Assembly (NCBI GenBank): GCA_014800815.1
Contig: JAAVFI010000078.1
Span: 1 to 57,416, forward strand
From: Bacteroidales bacterium
GTDB taxonomy: Bacteria; Bacteroidota; Bacteroidia; Bacteroidales; Muribaculaceae
Reading direction: 5' to 3'
Length of the DNA stretch: 57,416 bases
Shown: positions 8,308 to 17,500 of the stretch, piece after piece
Layout: each line of letters opens with the position of its first letter
Numbering within the stretch: position 1 is the stretch's first letter
Notes under the pieces: model-generated
Told to the model about the DNA's origin: nothing
Database searches by the model: none
The model's input: the letters and a program-made list of their open reading frames with translations, nothing else
Program-made: the position numbers and the translations under genes

Positions 8308-9330
8308 TTAATAAAAAAGGTCGTTGAAGTTATAAGATAGATTGAACATGAGGGTAGTAGCCCCCGTGTGTGGTTGGGCAAAAGCGAGTCCGATTCCGAA
8401 ATTGCTTACCTTGAGGCCTGCTCCGAGAGAGAAGCCTGATAAGAAACTGCGCGAGTAAGTACTCATATCGGTTCGCGTTTTGTAGTTGTAACCCATAGAA
8501 ATATAGTAATTCGGGCTTGATATAAGGTCTACACCGAATACCAGATGCCTGAAAAGATTCGACATAAACGTGTCTTTGACAGTCGGTTCCTCGTCAGAAC
8601 TGCCATCGCCCGTCTCAGTAAACGGAAGGTGCCACTTGGTGAGATTCCATGCCGTTACCGAAAATCTCAGCGGGAAAGAGCCGAAAGACTGCGACCAGCC
8701 AAGACGGATATCGAACGGTAGGCGGTCGTAAGACTCGTTGAAGCGTTTGAGCTGACCGCCCGCATTCGATATCGTTGCAGAGAGCGAGAGGTCGCGATCG
8801 GGGTCGTAGTAATTGATACCAAGGTCGGCAGCAAGAGCAAAAGCCGTATATTCGGCATAAGAACTATAGAGCATATTGAGGGCTATACCACCGCGGAGGT
8901 AGCCCGAGATATCGTGGGAGAAAGTACCTCCGAAAGCAACATCCTTGGGCGAGAAAGTACCTATGACCGTACCGTCGGGGAGTGCCTCCTTCATTGAGCC
9001 ATAACCGAAATAACGGATAGAAGCGGCCCATGCGCCTCTGTCGCCTGCCGAATGCGCATATCGTACTCCCGCAAAATTGGAGCCGCCGATATAGTGCATA
9101 TAGTTCAGGCCTGCCATATTGCTCATTTCCGGGCCGAGAAGCGCCGGGTTCTGGTCGAAGACACTGATATCGTCGTCAACCAGAGAGATGTTTACTCCGC
9201 CAAGTCCGTAGATTCGGGCCGACGAAGTAACATTAAGGAAATTATATGCAGAACTACCCTCCTGTGCCGACATAGAAAGTCCTGCGCAGGAGCAAAGCAG
9301 TAATAATCCAAGTGTGTGTCTAAGTCTCAT
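8308..9330 (-). CDS. porQ: type IX secretion system protein PorQ
   Basis: A 340-residue secreted outer-membrane beta-barrel-like protein. Signal peptide at ~1-22 (RHTLGLLLLCSCAGLSMSAQ). The mature start YNFLNVTSSARIYGLGGVN and the segment DQNPALLGPEMSNMAGLNYM match the PorQ/PorV-like barrel family, and the C-terminus ends in Phe/Tyr (FNLSYNFNDLFY) like outer-membrane barrels. In Porphyromonas, PorQ works with PorZ, PorU and PorV in attaching type IX cargo to the cell surface. Start taken at the ATG at 9330, directly before the signal peptide; a longer frame to 9399 covers the promoter and is rejected. Gene order with cmk and ispH strengthens the call. Confidence 0.9.
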   Translation of the reverse strand: MRLRHTLGLLLLCSCAGLSMSAQEGSSAYNFLNVTSSARIYGLGGVNISLVDDDISVFDQNPALLGPEMSNMAGLNYMHYIGGSNFAGVRYAHSAGDRGAWAASIRYFGYGSMKEALPDGTVIGTFSPKDVAFGGTFSHDISGYLRGGIALNMLYSSYAEYTAFALAADLGINYYDPDRDLSLSATISNAGGQLKRFNESYDRLPFDIRLGWSQSFGSFPLRFSVTAWNLTKWHLPFTETGDGSSDEEPTVKDTFMSNLFRHLVFGVDLISSPNYYISMGYNYKTRTDMSTYSRSFLSGFSLGAGLKVSNFGIGLAFAQPHTGATTLMFNLSYNFNDLFY

Positions 9331-9359
9331 CAATAAAAATATCGGGAGCTTTGCTTGTG

Positions 9360-9391
9360 CAAAGATACGCCTTTTTATTGTATAACGCAAA
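9360..9391 (-). promoter_or_regulatory. promoter of the porQ operon
   Basis: Read leftward: TTTG (9388-9391), 20 nt, TATCTTTG (9360-9367), a full match to the Bacteroidota consensus. It gives a leader of roughly 25 nt to the porQ ATG, and shows that the longer upstream reading frame cannot be translated. Confidence 0.8.
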
Positions 9392-9429
9392 AGGGGCATG
9401 GACTATTGCAGGCAGCCCGGTGAAAAAAA

Positions 9430-9461
9430 TTTCGCGAGTGATGTCACATTTAGTAATTTTG
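9430..9461 (+). promoter_or_regulatory. promoter of the DUF6249-sigma operon
   Basis: TTTC (9430-9433), 20 nt, TAATTTTG (9454-9461). The -7 box matches fully and the -33 box has one mismatch. It resembles a primary-sigma promoter, so the operon is probably at least partly constitutive; a site for its own ECF sigma is not evident. Confidence 0.65.
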
Positions 9462-9528
9462 TTGCGTCATATTATCGAGACGCCTCAAAAGGAAACATAA
9501 AAAACTAACGATAAACAAACTCTGAATT

Positions 9529-9927
9529 ATGAACTTTCTTGGAGATTTATTACCGATTTTTATATGTGTGATACTCCCTATCGCCATAGTCCTGATAGTG
9601 ACCTGGGGAAAGATAAACGCAGATAACAAGCGCTCGTCGGTGCTCATCAAAGCAATCGAATCGGGTCGCGACATAGATACCGACAAAGTAGCCCAACTCT
9701 TGGCCAAACCAAAGTTCGAGCGCGAAGATGGGGAAATAAGAAGCTTGCGCCGCGGGCTCCTGTACACAATCATCGGTGCCGGCCTCGCTCTCTTCGTGAT
9801 ATTCATGGCATTTAACGGAGAAGTCCCGGGGGACGGCGACACGCCCACGTTCTCCGCTATCGGTTCGCTCGTATGTATTGCTGTAGGCATCAGCAATTTA
9901 GTAGTCTACAGCAAGACACGTAAATAA
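9529..9927 (+). CDS. DUF6249-like membrane protein
   Basis: 132 residues. An N-terminal hydrophobic helix (~6-25, LLPIFICVILPIAIVLIV), a cytoplasmic linker (SSVLIKAIESGRDIDTDKVAQLLAK), a second helix (~79-97, LLYTIIGAGLALFVIFMAF) and a third (~108-127). This matches DUF6249 proteins, which in Bacteroidota commonly sit directly upstream of an ECF sigma gene; function unknown. The sigma gene starts 9 bp after its stop, so the two are co-transcribed. It may sense membrane state for the sigma factor, but that is inference from context. Confidence 0.7.
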   Translation: MNFLGDLLPIFICVILPIAIVLIVTWGKINADNKRSSVLIKAIESGRDIDTDKVAQLLAKPKFEREDGEIRSLRRGLLYTIIGAGLALFVIFMAFNGEVPGDGDTPTFSAIGSLVCIAVGISNLVVYSKTRK

Positions 9928-9936
9928 GAATCCGGC

Positions 9937-10428
9937 ATGACCCGAGAGCAATACATCGCTTCGGTAGAGGGTTGTCAGAGGGCGCTCAGGCGGTTTCTGA
10001 CAGCTCTTTGCTGTGGAGACAGTTTCTTGGCCGACGATATCGCTCAGGAAGCCTTTGTCAAGGCTTACATCCATATTGATTCTCTTGAAGATGCCACGAA
10101 GTTCAGACCGTGGATATTCAGAATAGCTTACAACGTGTATATCAGTAATAAGAGATTGCAGAAGCCCACGACCGATATAGAAGAGACCTACCACATTGCC
10201 GGGAAGGACGAATCCGACGATGCCTTCAGATATCAGCAGCTCTACATGGCTATGGACAAACTCGCAGAGAAAGAGCGTACGGCCGTGCTCCTTTTTTATC
10301 TCGAGAATTATTCTGTAAAAGAGATTGCCGAAATAGCAGAGGTTGGAGAGGACGCCATACGCCAACGTCTGTCGCGAGGCCGGCAGCATCTTCGCGAAAT
10401 ACTAACACTAAGAAAAAATGAATACTGA
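9937..10428 (+). CDS. ECF-type sigma-70 family RNA polymerase sigma factor
   Basis: 163 residues with the two sigma domains of ECF factors. Region 2 at ~30-72 (FLADDIAQEAFVKAYIHI, then KFRPWIFRIAYNVYISNKR) binds core polymerase and the -10 element. Region 4 at ~108-157 (MDKLAEKERTAVLLFYLENY, EIAEVGEDAIRQRLSRGR) is the helix-turn-helix for the -35 element. The stop overlaps the next start by 11 bp, which ties its expression to the downstream membrane protein, a common arrangement for a sigma with its anti-sigma factor. The regulon cannot be told. Confidence 0.93.
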   Translation: MTREQYIASVEGCQRALRRFLTALCCGDSFLADDIAQEAFVKAYIHIDSLEDATKFRPWIFRIAYNVYISNKRLQKPTTDIEETYHIAGKDESDDAFRYQQLYMAMDKLAEKERTAVLLFYLENYSVKEIAEIAEVGEDAIRQRLSRGRQHLREILTLRKNEY

Positions 10429-10801
10429 CGATAAGCACGATAATCTTGCGGAACTTTTCCGCAACTTTGACCCCGAACTGCATTCGGACCACAGTTTCAT
10501 GCATGATGTACAGCAACGTATCGAAGGCGTTGATATGGTGCGCAAAGAATGTGCGAAGACCCGACACGCTACGCGATATGCCGTTGTGGCGGGAATCATA
10601 GCGGGATTTATAGCCGGAGTGATAGCAACACTCACCTACCCTCACCTTACAGCGATAGCCACAGGAATCAGCGATACGGCCGTACAATCGTATGAAACAT
10701 GGACGAATACAGCCGCACAGATTCTGTCTGTAGCATTCTCAATAGGGTCGGCCTTGGGAGGCTATAACCTTGCGTTAAAACTCTTTCCGACAAAAGGGTA
10801 A
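10418..10801 (+). CDS. putative membrane anti-sigma factor / hypothetical membrane protein
   Basis: 127 residues. The N-terminal ~48 residues are charged and helical (LAELFRNFDPELHSDHSFM), as expected of a cytoplasmic sigma-binding segment. Two hydrophobic helices follow: ~50-68 (YAVVAGIIAGFIAGVIATL) and ~98-122. No zinc-binding HxxxCxxC anti-sigma motif is present, so the role is inferred only from coupling to the sigma gene. Its stop (10799-10801) abuts the stop of the convergent DUF2130 gene with no spacer. Confidence 0.65.
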   Translation: MNTDDKHDNLAELFRNFDPELHSDHSFMHDVQQRIEGVDMVRKECAKTRHATRYAVVAGIIAGFIAGVIATLTYPHLTAIATGISDTAVQSYETWTNTAAQILSVAFSIGSALGGYNLALKLFPTKG

Positions 10802-12076
10802 TCAACTGTCCGCCTCCGGATTTTCCTCCCTTTCACGCCTGCGGCGTTCCTCCTCGAAGAGCTTCTTCATGGTAGGATTGCCGCGGGTAAGTTTTTTAAT
10901 AGTGAAATCGTTCTCCACCTTGTCGCCTGCTCGGACGAGTTTCTGCTCCGATGCATCGAAGAGAGCCTTTACCTTGCGGAGCTGCTCAATCTGCTTCTCA
11001 AGAGAAGCTATTACCTTGTCGATATTTTCGATAGCGTCGTCGTGCTTGGCAACATGCTGCTCTATAAGGCGCGAGAAATCCGCCACAAAATTATCGCGGC
11101 GAGTCTCAAAATTAGTCACGTCTATGCTCTGTGCCCGTGCCGTCTCCAGTTCTTTGTGCAGTTCGGCAATCTCAGCCTGATTCTTTTTCGCAGACTGAGT
11201 GAGGATAGTGATGAGCGTCATGAACAGGTGAGGACGCACAACATACATCTTCGGGTAGCGATGCGACACACTCACGATGCCGGCATTGTATAGTTCGCTG
11301 TCACGCTCAAGCATGGATACGAGTACGGCATATTCACAACCCTTCTCACGGCGGTCGCGGTCAAGTTTGTCGAGGAAGTCGGCATTGCGGTGCTTGGTGG
11401 CAGTGGCGTCGGCCTCATTCTTCATTTCAAACATTATGGAGATGTACTCGCGACCGTCGATGTAATCGCGGAAGATGAAGTCGCCCTTGCTGCCCGAACG
11501 CGCATCGTTGTCCTTTGCGAAGTAAGCGTTGGGGAACATACCCATGCTTTGCGACTGAGCGAACATCGTGCTGCAATGAATTTCGAGCGTCTCGCCGAGC
11601 ATCTTCGTAGAAAGGCGAGCCTTGAAGTCCTTGTGGTATTCGATCTCCCTGTCCTTCTCATTGATAGCTATGGCGTGACGCTCCTTCAGAGCCGCGATAT
11701 CAGCATCAGCCTTACGCTTTTCCGTCTCCACGACATTACGCAGACGTGCCATTTCAATCTCAGCATCACGCAGACGGTCTGCCGAGTTTGCTTTCTCCTG
11801 CAGCACAGCAGCCTTGAGTCTGTCGTCAGCGGCATGTTCGGCAGCCGACAGCCGTGCAATCTCAGCATCCTTGCCGGCGAGAGCTACGCGCAATTTCTGT
11901 TCGGCAGTGAGACGGGCAGCTTCGGCCTCGGCATTTACACGCGAGCGTATCTCTTCCGACCGTCTGCGAAGTTCATCTTCGAAGGCGGCATCACGTACCT
12001 GGGCGGCGATAGTATCGAAAGCCTCTTTGTCTACCTTGAAAACATTGCCGCAGTGAGGGCATTTTAGTTCTTTCAT
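10802..12076 (-). CDS. DUF2130 domain protein
   Basis: 424 residues. A short N-terminal zinc-ribbon-like piece with a single CPHC (KELKCPHCGNVFKVD) is followed by a long coiled coil (~30-160, rich in Glu, Arg and Ala). Then comes the DUF2130 core (~170-330: FNIS-like positions here read KGDFIFRDYIDGREYISIM, FEMKNEADATATKHRNADFL, EYAVLVSMLE), which resembles a PD-(D/E)XK nuclease-like fold with FEMKNE. A second coiled coil and a basic tail close it. Family function unknown; a DNA-related role is suggested by similarity in architecture to RmuC. Divergent from queA with interlocking promoters. Confidence 0.88.
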   Translation of the reverse strand: MKELKCPHCGNVFKVDKEAFDTIAAQVRDAAFEDELRRRSEEIRSRVNAEAEAARLTAEQKLRVALAGKDAEIARLSAAEHAADDRLKAAVLQEKANSADRLRDAEIEMARLRNVVETEKRKADADIAALKERHAIAINEKDREIEYHKDFKARLSTKMLGETLEIHCSTMFAQSQSMGMFPNAYFAKDNDARSGSKGDFIFRDYIDGREYISIMFEMKNEADATATKHRNADFLDKLDRDRREKGCEYAVLVSMLERDSELYNAGIVSVSHRYPKMYVVRPHLFMTLITILTQSAKKNQAEIAELHKELETARAQSIDVTNFETRRDNFVADFSRLIEQHVAKHDDAIENIDKVIASLEKQIEQLRKVKALFDASEQKLVRAGDKVENDFTIKKLTRGNPTMKKLFEEERRRREREENPEADS

Positions 12077-12089
12077 AATACCTGTTCTT

Positions 12090-12121
12090 TTTGCAAAGGT
12101 ACGACTTTTTCGTTATTTTTG
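12090..12121 (+). promoter_or_regulatory. promoter of queA
   Basis: TTTG (12090-12093), 20 nt, TATTTTTG (12114-12121): full consensus. A transcript would start near 12126, leaving about 20 nt before the ATG at 12147 but only about 6 nt before the ATG at 12132. This favours 12147 as the queA start. Confidence 0.75.
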
Positions 12122-12125
12122 CAGA
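12094..12125 (-). promoter_or_regulatory. promoter of the DUF2130 gene
   Basis: Read leftward: TCTG (12122-12125), 20 nt, TACCTTTG (12094-12101). It occupies the same DNA as the queA promoter on the other strand: each -7 box abuts the -33 box of the opposite promoter. Confidence 0.7.
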
Positions 12126-12146
12126 GTTTTTATGATACAGCATACG

Positions 12147-13376
12147 ATGAATCCCAAGGATATCAAAATAGAAGAATACAATTATCCCCTCCCCGACTCC
12201 AGAATAGCCTTGCACCCTCTCGCCGAGCGCGACAGATGCAAACTGCTGGTTTACTCGCAGGAAGGCGGAATTTCCGACAGCCGTTTCGACGCTCTTACCG
12301 AGCTGCTCCCCGAGGGTGCACTGTTGGTATACAACAATACTCGCGTGATCAATGCCCGCCTGCGGTTCAGCAAATCGACAGGTGCGGCAATAGAAATATT
12401 CTGTCTCGAGCCGCATACTCCAGCTGATTACGAACAGGCATTCGCAAGTCGTGAAAAATGCTCGTGGCAGTGCCTTGTGGGAAATTCAAAAAAATGGAAA
12501 GAAGGCGACCTGCAGATGACAGTCGTAACAGCATCGGGCATTACCACTCTCAAAGCCCGACGTCTGCCCGTGCCTCAGGCTGCCGACCGCTCGCAGACCA
12601 TTGAATTTGAATGGGATAATGCAAACGTGCCTTTCTCCGACATCATCTCCGCAGTGGGTGAAATACCCATTCCTCCGTATCTCAACAGAAAGTCGGAGGC
12701 GAGCGACAGCGAAGATTATCAGACCGTTTACAGTCATATCGACGGTTCGGTGGCAGCTCCGACAGCCGGCCTGCACTTCACCCCTGCATTGCTCGACGCC
12801 ATAGATAAAAAAGGCATTAAGAGAAGAGAGGTGACACTGCATGTAGGTGCGGGTACATTCCGGCCCGTGAAGTCGGAGCGCATCGGCGACCACGACATGC
12901 ACAGCGAGTGGATAGCCGTAGACAGCTCCCTGATAGAAGAACTTGCACAGGAGGCCGGCAAGCGACCGATAGTTGCTGTCGGCACCACCTCGGTGCGCAC
13001 TCTTGAAAGTCTCTATCACGCCGGCTGCCTTATAGCCGCCGGAAAATGGGAGGGAGAAGTCCCGCAGTGGGCACCCTACTCCGACGAATGCGAGTTTCTG
13101 CCTGTCGGAGAAGCGCTTAAGGTGTTGCATGAATACCTTGCAGCACGAGGCGAAGATACCTTTGTGGCCCGCACGCGCATAATCATCGCCCCTGGATACA
13201 CCTATAGAGTTGTGGATGCGATGATTACCAACTTCCACCAGCCCCAGTCCACGCTTCTCCTCCTCGTTTCGGCATTTATAGGAGACACCTGGCGTGAGAT
13301 TTACAATCATGCTCTCGATGCCGACTACCGTTTTTTAAGTTATGGCGACGCCTGCCTCTTTTTCAGAAAAAAGTAA
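12147..13376 (+). CDS. queA: S-adenosylmethionine:tRNA ribosyltransferase-isomerase
   Basis: 409 residues. QueA moves the ribosyl part of SAM to preQ1 at tRNA position 34 to make epoxyqueuosine. Seen here: LPDSRIALHPLAERDRCKLL near the N-terminus, LLVYNNTRVINARL, PTAGLHFTPALL, LHVGAGTFRPVKSE followed by DHDMHSEW, and VGTTSVRTLESL, all family hallmarks. At about 410 residues it is the longer form found in Bacteroidota, which often carry a second, ~350-residue copy, so the exact substrate of this copy is less certain. I prefer the ATG at 12147 (MNPKDIKIEEY) over 12132 because of the promoter position. Confidence 0.88.
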   Translation: MNPKDIKIEEYNYPLPDSRIALHPLAERDRCKLLVYSQEGGISDSRFDALTELLPEGALLVYNNTRVINARLRFSKSTGAAIEIFCLEPHTPADYEQAFASREKCSWQCLVGNSKKWKEGDLQMTVVTASGITTLKARRLPVPQAADRSQTIEFEWDNANVPFSDIISAVGEIPIPPYLNRKSEASDSEDYQTVYSHIDGSVAAPTAGLHFTPALLDAIDKKGIKRREVTLHVGAGTFRPVKSERIGDHDMHSEWIAVDSSLIEELAQEAGKRPIVAVGTTSVRTLESLYHAGCLIAAGKWEGEVPQWAPYSDECEFLPVGEALKVLHEYLAARGEDTFVARTRIIIAPGYTYRVVDAMITNFHQPQSTLLLLVSAFIGDTWREIYNHALDADYRFLSYGDACLFFRKK

Positions 13377-13379
13377 AAT

Positions 13380-14453
13380 ATGAAAGCCTTTAAAATATTA
13401 GCCGCAGCCCTCATTGCTACCTCTGCTTTCCGAGCTGATGCCTGCACTTCGATGATAGTTTCGGCCAAAGCATCGGCCGACGGTCGTCCCATTCTGTGGA
13501 AGCACCGCGATACATCGGCTAAGGATAATTTCCTGTATCGTGTGGAGAAGCCGGGAAAGATAGGATATGTAGGATTGTTCAACGGATCGGACTCCCTGCG
13601 TACCGATGAGGCGTGGATGGGTATGAACGATGCGGGATTTGCCATAATGAACACCGTGGCTTACAATCTGCCGGCTAATTCGCCCGACTACATTGACCGC
13701 GAGGGCTTTGTAATGGCTCAGGCTCTCGAAGAATGCAAGACGGTAGACGACTTCGAGGCACTTCTCGAGCGACTTCCCAAACCGCTTGGAGTTATGACTA
13801 ACTTCGGCGTTATGGATGCGTCGGGCAACGGTGCTTACTTCGAGACAGACGACTATACCTTTGAGCGATACAATCTTTCGGATGCCGATAACGGTGTGCT
13901 GATTCGTACCAACTATGCCTACGGGGGTACGCCCGACGAAGGTATGGGTTATATCAGACATCAGAACGTTCAAGACCTGCTCGCACACCAGATCGAGACA
14001 GGCAGTATCACACCCGCATCGCTCACAGAGACACTCAGCCGAACATTCTACAACTCCGTGACATGTTTCGATGCTGCGCAGAGTAGCGAGAAATGGGCTA
14101 TTGACCAGGATTTTATACCCCGACACTCCTCTACCTCATCCATAGCTATAGAGGGCTTGAAACCGGGTGAAGATGCCTCGGCTATGGTGATGTGGGCAAA
14201 CATAGCTTATCCGCCCTGCAGCCATGTTGTGGCAGTGACCCTCGACAGCATTCCTGCTGACGCTCTGCCTATCGCAGCCGACTATGCACATGCCCGACTC
14301 TCGTTGGACGCCATGGAGAGAATGAAACAAGTGTTCCCCATAACAAGAGGCAACGGCGAGAAATACATAGACCTCGACGCCGTACGTGCAATCAGCGATG
14401 AGCAGTCGGGCATTTCTCTCGAGGAGTATGCACGCAAGGCCGCGTCGCGATAA
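13380..14453 (+). CDS. secreted Ntn-hydrolase of the C45/AAT (acyltransferase-amidase) type
   Basis: 357 residues. Signal peptide at ~1-21 (KAFKILAAALIATSAFRADA), after which the mature chain would begin with Cys (CTSMIVSAKASADGRPILWK), the N-terminal nucleophile expected of Ntn-hydrolases. GYVGLFNGSD, AWMGMNDAGFAIMNT and NFGVMDASGNGAYFE match the C45 peptidase / isopenicillin-N acyltransferase-like family; C69 dipeptidases start in a similar way. It probably hydrolyses an amide bond (peptide, N-acyl amino acid or bile acid-like substrate) in the periplasm. It starts 3 bp after queA, so it is co-transcribed. Substrate unknown. Confidence 0.82.
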   Translation: MKAFKILAAALIATSAFRADACTSMIVSAKASADGRPILWKHRDTSAKDNFLYRVEKPGKIGYVGLFNGSDSLRTDEAWMGMNDAGFAIMNTVAYNLPANSPDYIDREGFVMAQALEECKTVDDFEALLERLPKPLGVMTNFGVMDASGNGAYFETDDYTFERYNLSDADNGVLIRTNYAYGGTPDEGMGYIRHQNVQDLLAHQIETGSITPASLTETLSRTFYNSVTCFDAAQSSEKWAIDQDFIPRHSSTSSIAIEGLKPGEDASAMVMWANIAYPPCSHVVAVTLDSIPADALPIAADYAHARLSLDAMERMKQVFPITRGNGEKYIDLDAVRAISDEQSGISLEEYARKAASR

Positions 14454-14455
14454 AA

Positions 14456-14487
14456 TTTGCAGGATTAAGCAGAAAAACGTATATTTG
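14456..14487 (+). promoter_or_regulatory. promoter of the AlbA_2-protein operon
   Basis: TTTG (14456-14459), 20 nt, TATATTTG (14480-14487): full consensus, beginning 3 bp after the previous stop codon. The ATG is 58 bp past the -7 box, giving a ~50-nt leader. It probably drives the long run of coupled genes that follows. Confidence 0.8.
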
Positions 14488-14545
14488 TGGATATTTTTAA
14501 TATTGAGGTTGTACTTCGTATTTTATTAATCCCAAATACCTACAA

Positions 14546-17500
14546 ATGGAATATATTATTGACGAAAGCTATGATTTCCCGGTGCTACCGGGGTCTGCTG
14601 ACGCAGATAATTTTTTGTTACAGATTGCTTCTTCCGACGGCTCTGATTTCGTAGAACTACCCAAACTGCCCTTCCAGAAAAGAAAGAACTACCCACTGCC
14701 GCCAAAACTGCTTTGCAGAGTCAAAGGTTTTGATAATTATGGCCGACCTGTGCTTGCTCACATGATTGCGCCCTATGTCAATGAGCTTTATGCGCGGACT
14801 TTCGAACGTGGAGAGACTTTTGAATGTGAAGTGACGGGAGTGCCCGACAAACCCGGGGAAGACCCTTATATAGTAAGGGACAACAACGGTATCTTTTTCC
14901 GCATGGCCGACAGCGAGAGGATGCTGTCGAAAGGTCAGAAGATAAGGTGTAAGTTCACACGAATGACCCCGAGATTTTTCCAGCTCAAAAGGGTCGATGA
15001 AGGTTCCAAACTGCCTTTCTATGCACCGTCGGCAATTTTTGATGCCATTGGACTGAAAAGTCATGCCCGCGAATTTGTGAGCGGTATGATAGACAGGTGG
15101 CCTGAGATGAGTGTGGTTCGTGAAGAAATTACCGCACAGAATCCTCTTTGGCCGATGACGCTCCACCATACGGTGATGCGCCTGCTGCCCGACTGGTTGA
15201 GCAAGGCACGCCTTGTACGCAACCGCAAGGCTCTCCGACGATTGATAGAGGTGCTTCGCGACGGTGTGCTGTATCTCCTCGAAGGTTCGGGCTTCCTGAA
15301 TGCCGTGCCCAATGAAAACCGCCGAGCCCTCCGTCAGCAGCTGACAGAAATGGCTGAGAGCGTAGAGCCTTATCGCCAGACATTCGAACTCATCACCCAC
15401 AAGCGCCACAACGCCTTTATCGAGAGTCTGCTTGACAAACTGCAGAAGTCGGGCTACCTCTACCACCCCGCCGAGCAGTTTGCAGTACTTATGATTATCT
15501 TCCGCCTCTATCCCGAGACGGTGGGTAACTATCTGAACCGAATATTCGAAAGCATCTTTGGCCGTGACCTTGACAACTGGCGCAGAGAACCCTTCCGCAG
15601 CGCCTTTGTGGAGCAGTTCGAGATATACGTGCGCCAGTCGCGCGACGAAATCGAGGCACTTCCTCTTGCCGAAAGCAGAGAGCAGAAGTCGCGCCTTGAA
15701 GCTATCATCACAGCTATCGCCCTGCGTCTTATCCTCTCTGACCGTCAGGACGATAACCTCGATTTAATCAACAGAAGCGAGTCGCTGTTCTACAAATATA
15801 TCTCTATACTCCGTCCGCTTAATACAGAGGCGTTGCTCACCAAATCATTCCTTGCGCTCCTCGGTGCCGATGTGTCGTCGCGCCTGAGCTACGAGCAGTT
15901 GAAAGAGCCTATGATGATGATGACCCACGCTACAGTATTGCCGGCAGGGGATATCATGACACGTATAACCTCCACCCACCGTTATACAGGAAATGATGTG
16001 GACGTATCTATCTCGTCGGGCGGCATACGTCTGTCGCTGAGCAAACGCAGAGATATGACCGAGGAGGTGATACCCTCAGGCCTCATGCCATGGTTGTCGC
16101 CGCAGATAGTGTTGAACGGCATCCCCAAACTTTCGGGAAGCCGTCTGAATAAGATATCGGAGCACAATCAGTGGTGGCACAATATCGAGACGGGCCTTTT
16201 CGACTATGTTAAACCTGTCGAAACCGCGGAGGCGCAGACTCCAATACCCGTACGCAAAGCAGAGAAACAGGATGAGGTATATATAGTAATCGACAGTGTG
16301 GAAGATGCTTATACAAACAATCCTACCTTTATCTGCCACATTGAAGACGACGAGTTTGAATACGGTACGGGCATACTCAAGCGCGACCAGATAATCGGAT
16401 ATAATCTCCGCCAACCCTACGAGAGAGCGTATAAGAATGCCGACCGTACCCAACTCGGATTCCTGGCACGCATTATAGACGTGCGCCCCGACGGTTCGTA
16501 TATCTTCTCACTGCGTGAACGCGTCGACGATTTTATAGCCGAGTCTTTCAACTTCAAAGAGACTTTCACAGCTATTATAGCAGGCGTTAACGAGCGCGAC
16601 TACAGCGCTATCAGTTATAATGGAATCGGGCTGTTCGTAATCCGCGACAATGAAGCCGGTGCCAATCTGTCGGTTGGCGATGTTGTAAGATGCCGACTTG
16701 AGCAAACGGGTAAGCAGGGTCAGGTGCGCGCCTTTGCCCTCGAAGTAAGCGACGACCCCGCTGATCGAATTGAGAAAGGCGAAGCGTTTGTCACCCTCAT
16801 GAGGGGTATCGGCGAAGGGGTATCGGATAACGAGGACTCCGAAGATATCGACCTGCGCGAAGAAGAACTCATGCGAGATATCGACGAGATTCTCACCCCC
16901 GGTGACCTCAGAGAAATTATAGGCATAATACGTTTCAAGGCTATCGCTGAGACAGACCTTATCAAAGCGTATGATTATCTGCGCTTTGCCCGCATACTCG
17001 CATTGGTTCTCGGCGACAACAGACTTGCCGAACAGCTCGGTACGCACGCGGCACTTCTCTCGCAGCATCAGTACTATGCGACCAACTCGCGCATTGATGC
17101 CGAAGAACTCGAGTCCCTGCAGCCGGCTGCACTCCCCGACCCTCTCCTGCGCCTGATATATCACAGACTCGAAATGGTATCGTGGCTCGACAAACCCGAA
17201 AAAATGGGTGATCTGTACCGCACGGTAAACGAACCCGCCAACGAACTTGAGGGAAGTATCGCACGCCTTGTGCTGAGTTACAATATGTTGCATACGTCCG
17301 ACAGCGAGACCAACGACTATATCGGCGAGATTAAGCGTGAGATTATGCACAAGCTTAATGTCAACAACGAAACACGCCGAGGCAAGTACTACGGTTCGGA
17401 ATCCAAGTACCTTGAATTCAAGACTTCGATTATTTATCCTGCCGTAGCTCCCGGGGAGGAGATGCGCGAAGACCCTGAGGCACAGCAATTCCACATCATG

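Noticed and set aside
9331-9399. N-terminal extension of PorQ
   Set aside because: The consensus promoter (9360-9391) lies in it and the signal peptide begins at the ATG at 9330.
16508-17494. 328-codon open frame antisense inside the AlbA_2 protein gene
   Set aside because: Lies fully in a long sense gene with recognisable domains; low-complexity, Cys-rich translation without family features.
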